From Ruminococcus sp. (lineage in GTDB: Bacteria; Bacillota; Clostridia; Oscillospirales; Acutalibacteraceae): a stretch of DNA of 17,796 nt. Position 1 is the first letter of the stretch; every line of letters begins with the position of its first letter. Location: NCBI GenBank assembly GCA_004556705.1, contig SFGA01000041.1, positions 1 to 17,796 of the forward strand. Direction: 5' to 3'. The notes beneath the pieces were generated by a model that saw only the letters and a program-made list of their open reading frames with translations, did not search any database and was not told where the DNA came from. Shown one piece after another: positions 7,469 to 15,984 of the stretch. The translations under genes and the position numbers were made by a program.

Positions 7469-10400
7469 TAAAACTTTAACGCCCGAACAGAAAAAGGCGA
7501 TTGAAACCGACGGCAGCCTTATCGTTTCTGCGGCGGCAGGCTCGGGAAAAACCTTTGTGCTTGTCGAGCGTATTATAAACAAGCTTTTGCGTGAGGACAA
7601 CCCCGTTTCGGTTGACAGGCTTTTAATTGTAACGTTTACAAGGGCGGCTGCCAATGAGATGCGCCAAAGGCTCGGCGTTGCACTCGAAAAGAAAATCGCA
7701 GAGGACCCTACAAACGTTTTCCTCCAACGTCAGCAGGCAATGCTGCCTCTTGCCGAAATTTGCACAATGGACCAATATTTCAACTCTCTTGTCAAGGATA
7801 ATTTCCACAGATTGAAAATCACGCCCGATTTTCGTATGCTTGACGAAAGCGAGGCGGATATGCTTTCCGACGAGGCTCTCGATGAGGTGATTGAGGAGGC
7901 CTATGAGGGCGAAAGAGAATTGTTTGACCGTCTTTTGAAGGTTCTTGGCTGCGAAAAGGACGATAAAACGCTTTCGCAGAGCATAAAAAAGCTTAATAAG
8001 TATGCAAATTCGTATCCTTATCCCGAAAAATGGCTTGAGGAAATATCGCAGAGCTATACGCAGGAAAAAAAGCCGCAGGATACCGTGTTCGGCGAAATAT
8101 TGCTTGAAAAGGCGGTAAGATACAGCTCTTATGCAATAAAGCAGTTGAATTACGGCATTGATTTGGTCAGGGATATTCCCGAGCTTGACAAGCTTTTGCC
8201 ATTGCTTTCGGAAGAAGAGGTACAGGCACAAAGCATTAAGGATGCAGCCGAGAAAAAGGCGTGGCATGAGCTGTACACTCTTTCCCGAACGTTAAAATTC
8301 GCAAGATATCCGTCCTCATTTCCAAAGGACACGGATGGTATGTACGAACGCATTTATGCAAAGGCTCTCAGGGACAGCGCAAAGGATATTATTACGGATG
8401 TTGCTTCGTGTATATGCGCAGACGAAAATGACTTTATAAATGACATTGCGGAGTTTTCGGTGGTTGTACCGGAGCTTATAAAAATTATTATGGCGTACCG
8501 AGAGCGTTATGCTCAAAAAAAGGCGGAGATAAATGCGCTCTGCTTTGATGACGTAACGCACCTTGCACTCAATTTGCTTGTTGAAAACGGCGAGTATACA
8601 GATATTGCAAGGGAGCTTCGTGAAAAATACGACGAAATTTTAATTGACGAGTATCAGGACACTAACTCCACGCAGGACACAATCTTTTCGGCTCTTTCAA
8701 AGGACGAAACAAACCTGTTCGTTGTCGGCGACGTGAAGCAGTCGATTTACGGCTTCCGTCTTGCGATGCCCGAAATCTTTCTTAACAGAATTAAAAAGCA
8801 AAAGCAATCGACAGACCCTAAAAAGATTTTTGTAAATCTTGATAAAAATTTCAGAAGCAGAAAAGAAGTCCTTGAGGGTTCAAACTATATTTTCAGAAAG
8901 CTTATGAACGAGCATACGGGAAATATTATCTATGACGAAAAGGAATCGTTGAAGGCAGGGGCGACTTATCCCGAAACAGATATTCCGAAGGTGGAAATGT
9001 ATGTTCTCGACAAGGAGAAAATAGGCAAAAAAGAGACCTCGGAAATAGACTTTGTTGCCGATAAGATAGAAGAATTGCTTAGCTCCGGAGAGGTTTATGA
9101 CCCTGACAGCAAGAGTATGCGGCGTGCCGAAAAAAAGGATATTTGTATTCTTTTGCGAAAAAACAAGCAGGGACCTGTAATTGTCAGAGAGCTCAGAAGC
9201 AGGGGAATATCGGCGTATTTTGAAAGCGACTCGGGCTTTTTTAAAAATACAGAGGTATCGGTAATACTTTCGCTTTTGTCGATTATAGACAATCCCTTGC
9301 AGGACGTGCCGCTTTTAAGCTCTTTGATGTCTCCGATTTTCGGCTTTACCGCAGACGATATTGCAAAGCTCAGAATTACGGACAGAAAAGGAGATTTCTA
9401 TAAGCTTATAAGAAAATCCGAGGACGAGAAGTGTAAGAATTTCGTTAAGGAGTATGACGATTACAAGAAACTCAGCACAGTTTTAAGCGTCGGCGATTTA
9501 ATAAGAACGATATATGAGCGTACGGGCTATCTCTCTGTTGTCAGCGCAATGAGCAACGGAGAAATGCGAAAGCTTAATTTGATGCTCTTGACGGAGTATG
9601 CGCAGAGCTATGACGAGAACGGCAACAGCGGTCTCCCCGGATTTATGCGATTTATCGAACGAATGAAAAAAAGCGAGTCCGATTTCAAGCCTGCAACGAA
9701 CGTGAGCGAAAACGCAAATGTTGTAAGAATTATGTCCGTGCATAAGAGTAAGGGACTTGAATTTCCGATTGTAATTCTTGCGGATACAGGGGCGTTGCTT
9801 CCTAACAATAACAACGAGCTTGCCGTAAACAGGCAGACGGGAATTGGACTTAAATTTTACGACAGGTCAACCTACCGTAAGTATTCCACTATTCAGTATG
9901 AGGCGACAAAATACATACAGTCGCTTGACGATTGCTCGGAGTCTCTGCGTGCGCTCTACGTTGCAATGACAAGGGCAAAGGAACGTCTTATCATAACGGG
10001 TACTGTCGGCAATCTTACAAAAGCCGCAACCGCTTTAAGCGCAAATTGTTTTGAAGAAAAAATCGACAGCGTTGCAACCGAAAAGAATTCGGGCTTCTTG
10101 AAATATTTGCTTATGGGCTTCTTCCGCCATCCCAACGCCGGAAAGCTGCGTAATTACGTGGGCTATAAGGGTGGTTTTGACGTCGGAGTCGATTTCAAGC
10201 TCAACTTTGATATTGTAACCGAGCCAAAGGAGCAAGCGCAGGAGCAGGAGCACGAGAAAATCAAGCGCACGGCAAAGCCTGACGGCGAAACGGTTGCCGA
10301 GATTAAAAGACGTGCCGAGTACGAATACGAATTTGTGCCGCTTGCCGACTTTTCAACCAAAATGTCTGCTTCCGAGCTTAACAGAGCGCAAAATGAAACG

Positions 10401-10955
10401 GAGTTTTATATTACCGATAAGCCGTCGTTTGCGAAGAACGGAAAATTGACCGCCGCCGAAAAAGGAACAGCAATGCACCGCTTTATGGAGGTTTGCGATT
10501 TCAAGGCGGCAAAGAACGATATTGACTCGGAATGCGACCGTCTTGTCGGAAATAAGCTTTTGACGCCCGAGCAGGCACAGTCGCTTGACAGAAAAACGCT
10601 TGCACGCTTCTTTGACGGCGACCTGTATAAGCGTATAGAAAAATCCGACAGGGTTTTAAGAGAACAGAAATTTACCGTTTTCCTGCCGCTTGACGTTGTT
10701 TCGGACAGCGAAGAGGCTGTATACAAGCAGGAGCGTGTTTTAATTCAGGGCGTTATCGACTGTGCGTTCTTTGAGGACGGAAAGCTTGTCGTGCTCGACT
10801 ATAAGACCGACAGGGTTGACAATATGGACGAGCTTTGCGAGCGTTACAGAAAGCAGCTTGAGGTGTATAAAACGGCGGCGGAACAGACCTTTTCTACCGA
10901 AGTTAAGGAGCTTGCAATTTACTCTTTCTGCCTCGGAGAAGAAAAAATTATCTGA
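7461..10955 (+). CDS. addA: ATP-dependent helicase/nuclease subunit A (AddA)
   Basis: A 1164-residue UvrD-like 3'-5' helicase fused to a RecB-type nuclease; with AddB it unwinds and degrades broken DNA ends until Chi. All helicase motifs are present in order: Q-motif LTPEQKKAI, Walker A AAAGSGKT (24-31), VTFTRAAANEM, DEYQDTN (D396-), VGDVKQSIYGFR, NFRSRKEVL, MSVHKSKGLEFPIVIL and LYVAMTRAKERL. The C-terminal nuclease has GTAMHRF (H1006), QGVIDCAFF (D1100) and VLDYKTDR (D1113, K1115). Its length is a little short of the roughly 1230 of B. subtilis AddA. GAGGAGG (7450-7456) precedes the ATG, which lies inside the end of addB. After the stop I see no GC-rich terminator, only an A/T dyad at 10962-10977, so readthrough to rpmE is possible. 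Confidence 0.97.
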   Translation: MADKTLTPEQKKAIETDGSLIVSAAAGSGKTFVLVERIINKLLREDNPVSVDRLLIVTFTRAAANEMRQRLGVALEKKIAEDPTNVFLQRQQAMLPLAEICTMDQYFNSLVKDNFHRLKITPDFRMLDESEADMLSDEALDEVIEEAYEGERELFDRLLKVLGCEKDDKTLSQSIKKLNKYANSYPYPEKWLEEISQSYTQEKKPQDTVFGEILLEKAVRYSSYAIKQLNYGIDLVRDIPELDKLLPLLSEEEVQAQSIKDAAEKKAWHELYTLSRTLKFARYPSSFPKDTDGMYERIYAKALRDSAKDIITDVASCICADENDFINDIAEFSVVVPELIKIIMAYRERYAQKKAEINALCFDDVTHLALNLLVENGEYTDIARELREKYDEILIDEYQDTNSTQDTIFSALSKDETNLFVVGDVKQSIYGFRLAMPEIFLNRIKKQKQSTDPKKIFVNLDKNFRSRKEVLEGSNYIFRKLMNEHTGNIIYDEKESLKAGATYPETDIPKVEMYVLDKEKIGKKETSEIDFVADKIEELLSSGEVYDPDSKSMRRAEKKDICILLRKNKQGPVIVRELRSRGISAYFESDSGFFKNTEVSVILSLLSIIDNPLQDVPLLSSLMSPIFGFTADDIAKLRITDRKGDFYKLIRKSEDEKCKNFVKEYDDYKKLSTVLSVGDLIRTIYERTGYLSVVSAMSNGEMRKLNLMLLTEYAQSYDENGNSGLPGFMRFIERMKKSESDFKPATNVSENANVVRIMSVHKSKGLEFPIVILADTGALLPNNNNELAVNRQTGIGLKFYDRSTYRKYSTIQYEATKYIQSLDDCSESLRALYVAMTRAKERLIITGTVGNLTKAATALSANCFEEKIDSVATEKNSGFLKYLLMGFFRHPNAGKLRNYVGYKGGFDVGVDFKLNFDIVTEPKEQAQEQEHEKIKRTAKPDGETVAEIKRRAEYEYEFVPLADFSTKMSASELNRAQNETEFYITDKPSFAKNGKLTAAEKGTAMHRFMEVCDFKAAKNDIDSECDRLVGNKLLTPEQAQSLDRKTLARFFDGDLYKRIEKSDRVLREQKFTVFLPLDVVSDSEEAVYKQERVLIQGVIDCAFFEDGKLVVLDYKTDRVDNMDELCERYRKQLEVYKTAAEQTFSTEVKELAIYSFCLGEEKII

Positions 10956-10980
10956 TTTTGCGTTTTTTTCAAAAAACCAC

Positions 10981-11009
10981 TTGCAATTTTGTACGCTTTG
11001 TGTTATCAT
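10981..11009 (+). promoter_or_regulatory. Promoter of rpmE
   Basis: TTGCAA (10981-10986) and TATCAT (11004-11009) are separated by exactly 17 bp, with TGTGT just before the -10. Transcription would start near 11016, leaving a leader of about 45 bases before the rpmE ATG. Confidence 0.7.
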
Positions 11010-11060
11010 TTCATACGCTATGCATTAAGTACTTTAGGTAATCGAAAGAGGTGACAGTTA

Positions 11061-11267
11061 ATGAAAGACGGAATTCATCCCGAATACAAGCCCACAACAG
11101 TAAAGTGCGCTTGCGGTGCTACATTTGAAACTTCTTCAACTAAGGAAGACATTCGTGTTGATATTTGCTCAAATTGTCATCCGTTCTTTACAGGCAAGCA
11201 GAAGCTTGTTGATACAGGCGGACGAGTTGACAGATTCAATAAGAGATATAATCTTAACAACAAATAA
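11061..11267 (+). CDS. rpmE: 50S ribosomal protein L31, zinc-binding type
   Basis: A 68-residue L31 protein of the large ribosomal subunit. It shows the N-terminal MKDGIHPEYKPTTVKCACG, the core ICSNCHPFFTGKQKLVDT and the tail GGRVDRFNKRYNL. The cysteines of KCACG (C16, C18) and CSNC (C36, C39) are all present, so this is the zinc-containing C+ form rather than the zinc-free paralogue induced under zinc limitation. GAGGTGA precedes the ATG by 8 bp. It has its own promoter and a terminator 16 bp downstream, so it is essentially a single-gene unit between the addBA operon and the yigZ-like gene. Confidence 0.97.
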   Translation: MKDGIHPEYKPTTVKCACGATFETSSTKEDIRVDICSNCHPFFTGKQKLVDTGGRVDRFNKRYNLNNK

Positions 11268-11282
11268 GACTGATATCATTAG

Positions 11283-11309
11283 AAAGCGGTACTTACGGTG
11301 CCGCTTTTT
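11283..11309 (+). terminator. Intrinsic terminator after rpmE
   Basis: AAAGCGGTAC (11283-11292) pairs with GTGCCGCTTT (11298-11307) over 10 pairs including one U-G, with a 5-base loop and a run of T at 11305-11309. No clear promoter follows before the next gene, so some readthrough may serve it. Confidence 0.88.
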
Positions 11310-11344
11310 GATTTATATTTTTATATAAGACAGGAGGCGTAAAT

Positions 11345-11965
11345 ATGAATGAGTATAAAACGGTACATAAGGAAGCTTATAATGAGTTTACCGAAAAGCG
11401 ATCAAGGTTTATCGGCTATGCCTGTCCCGTCAAGACGGTTGATGAGGCAAACGCTTTTATTTCAAGGATAAAACAGAAGCATTGGGACGCAAAGCATAAT
11501 GTTTACGCCTACATATTAAAGGACGGCGGTATTAAACGCTATTCCGACGACGGCGAGCCGCAGGGAACGGCAGGAATACCCGTGCTCGACGTGCTTGAAA
11601 AGAGCCAAACGGTTGATGTTTGCGTCGTCGTAACAAGGTATTTCGGCGGAATACTCTTGGGCGGAGGCGGACTTGTCCGTGCTTATTCTCACGGTGCGAA
11701 AATTGCACTTGATGCAGGCGAGATTATCACAATGTCGCTTTGCAGTGAAATGAAAGCCGAGTGCGACTATACGCTTTACGGGAAAATTACCCCGATTATA
11801 GCGGCTAACGGCGGAAAAATAACCGATACGCAGTTTACCGATAAGGTTGAGGTTTACTATACGATTGTCGGAAAAACCGAGGAAAAATTATCCTCCGCAA
11901 TTTTCGAAGCGACAAACGGAAAGGTTATGCCGCAGAGGCTTGGCGAAAAATTTTCAGCCGTTTAG
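11345..11965 (+). CDS. YigZ/IMPACT-family protein (UPF0029)
   Basis: A 206-residue two-domain protein of the YigZ/YvyE family, the bacterial relatives of eukaryotic IMPACT; its molecular role is poorly known. The N-terminal domain carries the family signature RYSDDGEPQGTAGIPVLD (about residues 65-82) and VVVTRYFGGILLGGGGLVRA (94-113). The C-terminal part (about 135-206) is the DUF1949-like fold. AGGAGG (11332-11337) lies 7 bp before the ATG. It follows the rpmE terminator and precedes the dGTPase-like gene by 84 bp; no terminator is visible in that gap, so it may be cotranscribed with the replication/transcription genes. Length is standard and no oddity is seen. Confidence 0.92.
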   Translation: MNEYKTVHKEAYNEFTEKRSRFIGYACPVKTVDEANAFISRIKQKHWDAKHNVYAYILKDGGIKRYSDDGEPQGTAGIPVLDVLEKSQTVDVCVVVTRYFGGILLGGGGLVRAYSHGAKIALDAGEIITMSLCSEMKAECDYTLYGKITPIIAANGGKITDTQFTDKVEVYYTIVGKTEEKLSSAIFEATNGKVMPQRLGEKFSAV

Positions 11966-12049
11966 TAAAAATTTTCGAGTAAAACAGGGGAATTTGCATT
12001 TTTTGTGCGTATAAAGCTTTAGTGAGTATTTTTGGAGAGGAGAAAAACC

Positions 12050-13003
12050 GTGCTTATAAGGGAACATACACAGCTTGTTGAGAAGCAAACCTTGAGTGAG
12101 TATGCCGCGCTTTCCGAAAATAGCAAGGGCAGAATTACGCCTATTAAGGAATGTGATATAAGAACCTGCTTCCAGCGTGACAGGGACAGGATAATCCACT
12201 CAAACTCTTTCAGACGCTTGAAGCATAAAACACAGGTATTTCTTTCTCCCGAGGGCGACCATTACAGGACACGCCTTACCCATACTCTTGAGGTTTCGCA
12301 GATTGCGAGGACTATTTCAAGGGCGTTGAGACTCAATGAGGATTTGACGGAGGCTATTGCGCTCGGGGCTTTGAACGACGTTTTCCCCACGGGCTTTCGC
12401 CATTTTGAGCAGAGCTTGCGAGTTGTCGATAAGCTCGAAAAAAACGGCGACGGGCTCAATCTTACATACGAGGTCAGAGATGGTATTCTCTGCCACACAA
12501 TCGGCAAAGAGGCTGATACGCTTGAGGGCAGAATTGTAAAATTAGCCGACAGAATTGCCTATATAAATCACGACATTGACGATGCTATCCGTGCGGGAGT
12601 TTTATCCGAAAGCGATATTCCTAAGGATATTACCGACGTATTGGGCGACAGCAAGTCGAAAAGGATAAACACCCTTGTCGTGTCGGCAATTGAAAACAGC
12701 TCGGACGATTTAAGGCTTGCACCCGAAATCAAGCAGCCGTTTGACGAGCTTCATAAATTTATGTTTAAGAATGTTTATACCAACGTAAAGTGTAAGGGCG
12801 AGGAGCATAAGGCGGAGGCTCTTATCAAAAATCTTTACGGCTATTTTGTTGAAAACCCCGATTCACTTCCCGAGCTTTACAAAAAGGTTGTTGAGTCAGA
12901 GGGGAGAGAGCGTGCGGCTTGCGACTATGTTGCAAGTATGTCAGACGGCTATGTGCTGAAGATATACAATGAATTGTTCATACCGACCGCTTGGATGTAT
13001 TAA
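12050..13003 (+). CDS. dgt: dGTPase-like HD-domain protein with the catalytic HD segment deleted
   Basis: A 317-residue member of the deoxyguanosinetriphosphate triphosphohydrolase-like family, which normally splits dNTPs into nucleoside and tripolyphosphate. Family blocks are strong: CDIRTCFQRDRDRIIHSNSF, RRLKHKTQVFLSPEGDHYRT, RLTHTLEVSQIARTI (metal-ligand H78), GLNLTYEVRDGI and KLADRIAYINHDIDDAIRAG (ligand D167). Between them the family reads AIALG-HDLGHTPFGHAGE-xAL; here AIALG (residues 102-106) joins straight to ALNDVFPTGFRHFEQ. About 14 residues (42 bp) with the central His-Asp ligands and the catalytic His residues are missing, in frame, at about 12365-12370. Activity is therefore unlikely. 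The frame also opens at a TTG at 12032, but GAGAGGAG (12035-12042) is spaced for the GTG at 12050. dnaG starts 33 bp downstream. The family call is firm; whether the deletion is fixed, recent or an assembly error is unknown. Confidence 0.9.
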   Translation: MLIREHTQLVEKQTLSEYAALSENSKGRITPIKECDIRTCFQRDRDRIIHSNSFRRLKHKTQVFLSPEGDHYRTRLTHTLEVSQIARTISRALRLNEDLTEAIALGALNDVFPTGFRHFEQSLRVVDKLEKNGDGLNLTYEVRDGILCHTIGKEADTLEGRIVKLADRIAYINHDIDDAIRAGVLSESDIPKDITDVLGDSKSKRINTLVVSAIENSSDDLRLAPEIKQPFDELHKFMFKNVYTNVKCKGEEHKAEALIKNLYGYFVENPDSLPELYKKVVESEGRERAACDYVASMSDGYVLKIYNELFIPTAWMY

Positions 13004-13036
13004 GATATATTGAATTTGTAAAAAGGAGGAATTTAT

Positions 13037-14812
13037 TTGGCTTTTGATGACGCTTTTCTTTCAGAACTTCGTCAGAGATGTGATATTGAAAGTATAGTTT
13101 CCTCCTATGTAACGCTTAAAAGAAAGGGTAAGCTTCTCGGTGGACTCTGTCCGTTCCACAATGAGAAAACGCCATCTTTCTATGTCTATCCCGAAACGCA
13201 GTCTTATTATTGCTTCGGTTGCGGAAACGGCGGAGATGTAGTTACTTTTATTAAAAATATCGAAAATCTCGATTATGTCGAAGCGGTTAAATTTTTATGC
13301 GATAAATGCGGAATGTCCTTGCCCGAAGATAATTATGACAACGGACTTTCACACCGCAGAATGAGAATGTATGAAGCTAACCGTGAGGCGGCAAGGTTTT
13401 ATTATAAAATGCTCTTTTCAAACGAGGGCAAGATTGCAAGAGAATATTGCAATTACAGACAGCTTACAAAGGAAACGGTTAAAAAGTTCGGCATTGGTTA
13501 TGCACCCGAGGGCTGGAGTGCCTTGCGTGAGCACCTTAATCAATTGGGCTTTTCCGATATGGAGCTTTACGAGGCAAATTTGCTCGGAAAAAGTCAAAAA
13601 GGGAATTATTACGATAGGTTTGTAAACCGCCTTATGTTCCCGATTATCGACGTCAGAGGCAATGTTGTCGCCTTTTCGGGCAGACGCTTGAACGAAGAGG
13701 ATAAGGCGAAATACGTAAACTCTGCCGATACGCTTGTTTACAAAAAGGGCAGGGAAATATTCGCTCTAAACCATGCGAGAAAAACCAACACCGATACACT
13801 GATACTCTGCGAGGGCAATATCGACGTTGTAATGCTTCATCAGGCAGGCTTTACAAATGCCGTTGCGGCTTTGGGTACGGCTTTAACGCAGGATCAGGCA
13901 CAAGCTTTGTCACGCTATGCGAGTGAGATACTCATTTGCTATGACTCCGACGAGGCAGGTCAAAAGGCGGTGCAAAAGGCACTCGGAATTTTTGCGAACA
14001 CGACACTTAAAACAAAGGTTATAAATATGCAGGGCGGAAAAGACCCCGACGAAATAATCAAAAAATTCGGACCGGAGCGTTTTCGTGAGCTTATCGAAAA
14101 AGCGTCCAACGATACCGAATACAAGCTTATGCGGCAAAGGGAGAAATACTCTCTATCAACCGCAGACGGCAAGGTCGGCTTTATGCAGGATGCCGCAAAG
14201 GTTTTGGCAAGGGTATCGAGCCCGATTGAGGTCGATATTTACGCCTCGAAGCTTGCCGACGAGCTTTCCGTAAGGAAAGAAGCAATTATGAGCGAAATTA
14301 CGAAAAACAGAAAGGCTCTTTCACGCATAAAAAAGACCGAGCAGATGAAAGAGGTACAAAAATCACTTGATAATCGCAAGGATGTTATAAATATAGTGAA
14401 TGCACAAAGACCGGACAATCTCCATGCGGCGTCTGCCGAAGAAACTTTGATAGCTTCGCTTATTAACAATCCGAGTTATTATAAACAGCTTAAGGACGAG
14501 GTGTCCAAAGACGATTTTGTCACGGACTTTAACAGAAAGGTGTTTTCCGTTTTAACGGAAAGACTTTCCGAGGGCAAGCCGATAGATTTATCGTTTTTGA
14601 CCCCGTATTTTTCCGATGATGAGATGTCCGCTGTTGCAAGAATTGCAACCATTACGCAGAATTTGAGTAATTGTGTGAATGAGTGCCTTGACTGTATAAG
14701 GGTAATCAAGCAGGAAAAGGACAAATCGGCATATTCAAATCCGTCGGAGCTGTCAGACAAAGATTTTCTTAATATTTTTAAGGATAGAACAAAATCTAAT
14801 AATGATGTGTAA
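13037..14812 (+). CDS. dnaG: DNA primase (DnaG)
   Basis: A 591-residue replicative primase that makes RNA primers at the fork. Its N-terminal zinc-binding domain has C38 and H41 (CPFHNEKTPSF) and C59, C62 (YYCFGCGNGGD). The catalytic core includes the KFGIGYAPEGW block and a TOPRIM fold with ILCEGNIDV (E259) and ICYDSDEAG (D303, D305). The C-terminal region (about 430-591) is the helicase-interacting domain, weakly conserved as usual. The start is TTG at 13037, chosen because AGGAGG (13024-13029) lies 7 bp before it and MAFDDAFLSELRQRCDIESI is the normal DnaG N-terminus. It sits between the dGTPase-like gene and rpoD, with rpoD beginning 16 bp after its stop, the classical macromolecular-synthesis arrangement. 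No internal terminator is seen. Confidence 0.97.
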   Translation: MAFDDAFLSELRQRCDIESIVSSYVTLKRKGKLLGGLCPFHNEKTPSFYVYPETQSYYCFGCGNGGDVVTFIKNIENLDYVEAVKFLCDKCGMSLPEDNYDNGLSHRRMRMYEANREAARFYYKMLFSNEGKIAREYCNYRQLTKETVKKFGIGYAPEGWSALREHLNQLGFSDMELYEANLLGKSQKGNYYDRFVNRLMFPIIDVRGNVVAFSGRRLNEEDKAKYVNSADTLVYKKGREIFALNHARKTNTDTLILCEGNIDVVMLHQAGFTNAVAALGTALTQDQAQALSRYASEILICYDSDEAGQKAVQKALGIFANTTLKTKVINMQGGKDPDEIIKKFGPERFRELIEKASNDTEYKLMRQREKYSLSTADGKVGFMQDAAKVLARVSSPIEVDIYASKLADELSVRKEAIMSEITKNRKALSRIKKTEQMKEVQKSLDNRKDVINIVNAQRPDNLHAASAEETLIASLINNPSYYKQLKDEVSKDDFVTDFNRKVFSVLTERLSEGKPIDLSFLTPYFSDDEMSAVARIATITQNLSNCVNECLDCIRVIKQEKDKSAYSNPSELSDKDFLNIFKDRTKSNNDV

Positions 14813-14828
14813 AAGTGAAGGAGAAATT

Positions 14829-15923
14829 ATGGAAAACACAACAGAGAAGAAGAATCCGATAGCCGAGCTTATCGAAAAGGGTAAAATCGCAGGTAAGGTT
14901 ACAACTCAGGAAATCGATGCCGCTATGATCGAAAGCGATCTCGATATGGAGGAGCTTGAAAAGGTTTATGAAAATCTTGAGGCTCTCAACATTGAGATTA
15001 TCGATGACTTTGACCTTGAGCTTGACTCGGCTGATTTTGACGTTTCGCTTCCTAAGGGACAGGAGGCTACCGAAACTGTTGATGCCGCTGTCGCTGCAAT
15101 CGACGATCCGGTAAAGGTTTATCTTAAAGAAATAGGCCGTGTTCCGCTTCTCACACCCGAGGAGGAAATTGACCTTGCTATGAGAATTGCGGACGACGAC
15201 ACCCGTGCAAAGCAAAGACTTGCCGAGGCTAACCTTCGTCTTGTTGTCAGCATTGCAAAGAGATATGTCGGCAGAGGTATGCAGTTCCTCGATTTGATTC
15301 AGGAGGGCAACCTCGGTCTTATCAAGGCTGTTGAAAAATTCGACTATACAAAGGGCTTTAAGTTTTCGACCTACGCTACTTGGTGGATAAGACAGGCTAT
15401 CACAAGGGCCATTGCGGATCAGGCAAGAACTATCCGTATCCCCGTTCACATGGTTGAAACTATCAACAAGGTTAAAAAGACAAACAGTCAGCTTCTCCAC
15501 CAAAACGGCAGAGACCCGAGTGCGGAGGAAATTGCAGACGTTCTCAATATGCCCGTTGAAAAGGTTAGAGAAATTCTCCGTGTCGCACAGGAGCCCGTTT
15601 CTCTTGAAACCCCGATAGGCGAGGAGGAGGACAGCCACCTCGGAGACTTCATTCCCGATGATGACGCACTCGCACCCGCTGATGCCGCTTCGATGCTTCT
15701 TCTTAAAGAACAGCTTGAGGAGGTTCTCAACACCCTTACGGACAGAGAAGCTATGGTTTTAAGGCTTCGCTTCGGCCTTGAGGACGGACACCCGAGAACT
15801 CTTGAGGAGGTCGGAAGCACCTTCGGAGTAACCCGTGAGCGTATTCGTCAGATTGAGGCTAAGGCTTTGCGCAAGCTTCGTCATCCGTCAAGAAGCAAAA
15901 AGCTCAAGGACTTCCTTGATTAA
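14829..15923 (+). CDS. rpoD: RNA polymerase primary sigma factor (SigA/RpoD)
   Basis: A 364-residue housekeeping sigma-70 of the short Gram-positive form. Region 1.1 is residues 1-85, region 1.2 about 92-125 (DDPVKVYLKEIGRVPLLT). Region 2 is about 130-205, with LRLVVSIAKRYVGRGMQFLD and the -10-binding YATWWIRQAITRAI (182-195). Region 3 is about 206-285, and region 4 ends in VTRERIRQIEAKALRKLRHP for -35 binding. The frame is open from an ATG at 14802 inside dnaG, but AAGGAGA (14818-14824) is spaced for the ATG at 14829 and MENTTEKKNPIAELIEKGK is a normal start. It is the last gene of the dGTPase-like/dnaG/rpoD cluster and is followed by a strong terminator. The TTGACA/TATAAT-type promoters seen elsewhere in the window are what this factor would recognise. 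Confidence 0.97.
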   Translation: MENTTEKKNPIAELIEKGKIAGKVTTQEIDAAMIESDLDMEELEKVYENLEALNIEIIDDFDLELDSADFDVSLPKGQEATETVDAAVAAIDDPVKVYLKEIGRVPLLTPEEEIDLAMRIADDDTRAKQRLAEANLRLVVSIAKRYVGRGMQFLDLIQEGNLGLIKAVEKFDYTKGFKFSTYATWWIRQAITRAIADQARTIRIPVHMVETINKVKKTNSQLLHQNGRDPSAEEIADVLNMPVEKVREILRVAQEPVSLETPIGEEEDSHLGDFIPDDDALAPADAASMLLLKEQLEEVLNTLTDREAMVLRLRFGLEDGHPRTLEEVGSTFGVTRERIRQIEAKALRKLRHPSRSKKLKDFLD

Positions 15924-15935
15924 GAGCAAAAATAT

Positions 15936-15974
15936 AACGGCTTGGAAATCAATTCAATCTCCAAGCCGTTTTTT
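15936..15974. terminator. Terminator after rpoD, probably bidirectional
   Basis: AACGGCTTGGA (15936-15946) pairs perfectly with TCCAAGCCGTT (15960-15970), 11 bp with a 13-base loop, and a six-T run follows on the plus strand. On the minus strand a T-rich stretch (TATATTTTTG) follows the same stem, so it likely also ends the convergent membrane-protein gene, whose stop codon is at 15985-15987. Confidence 0.92.
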
Positions 15975-15984
15975 ATGCTTAAAA

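Noticed and set aside
10962..10977. Dyad of T and A runs just after addA as a possible terminator
   Set aside because: The stem is almost entirely A/T with a two-base gap and no following U-tract, so it would not be a convincing intrinsic terminator.
14802..14828. Earlier ATG start for rpoD overlapping dnaG
   Set aside because: AAGGAGA at 14818-14824 falls within the extension and points to the ATG at 14829, which gives the normal SigA N-terminus.
14796..15638. 280-codon open frame on the minus strand opposite rpoD
   Set aside because: It lies wholly antisense to a certain sigma-factor gene, matches no family I know, and no ribosome binding site is evident; it is explained by codon bias of rpoD.
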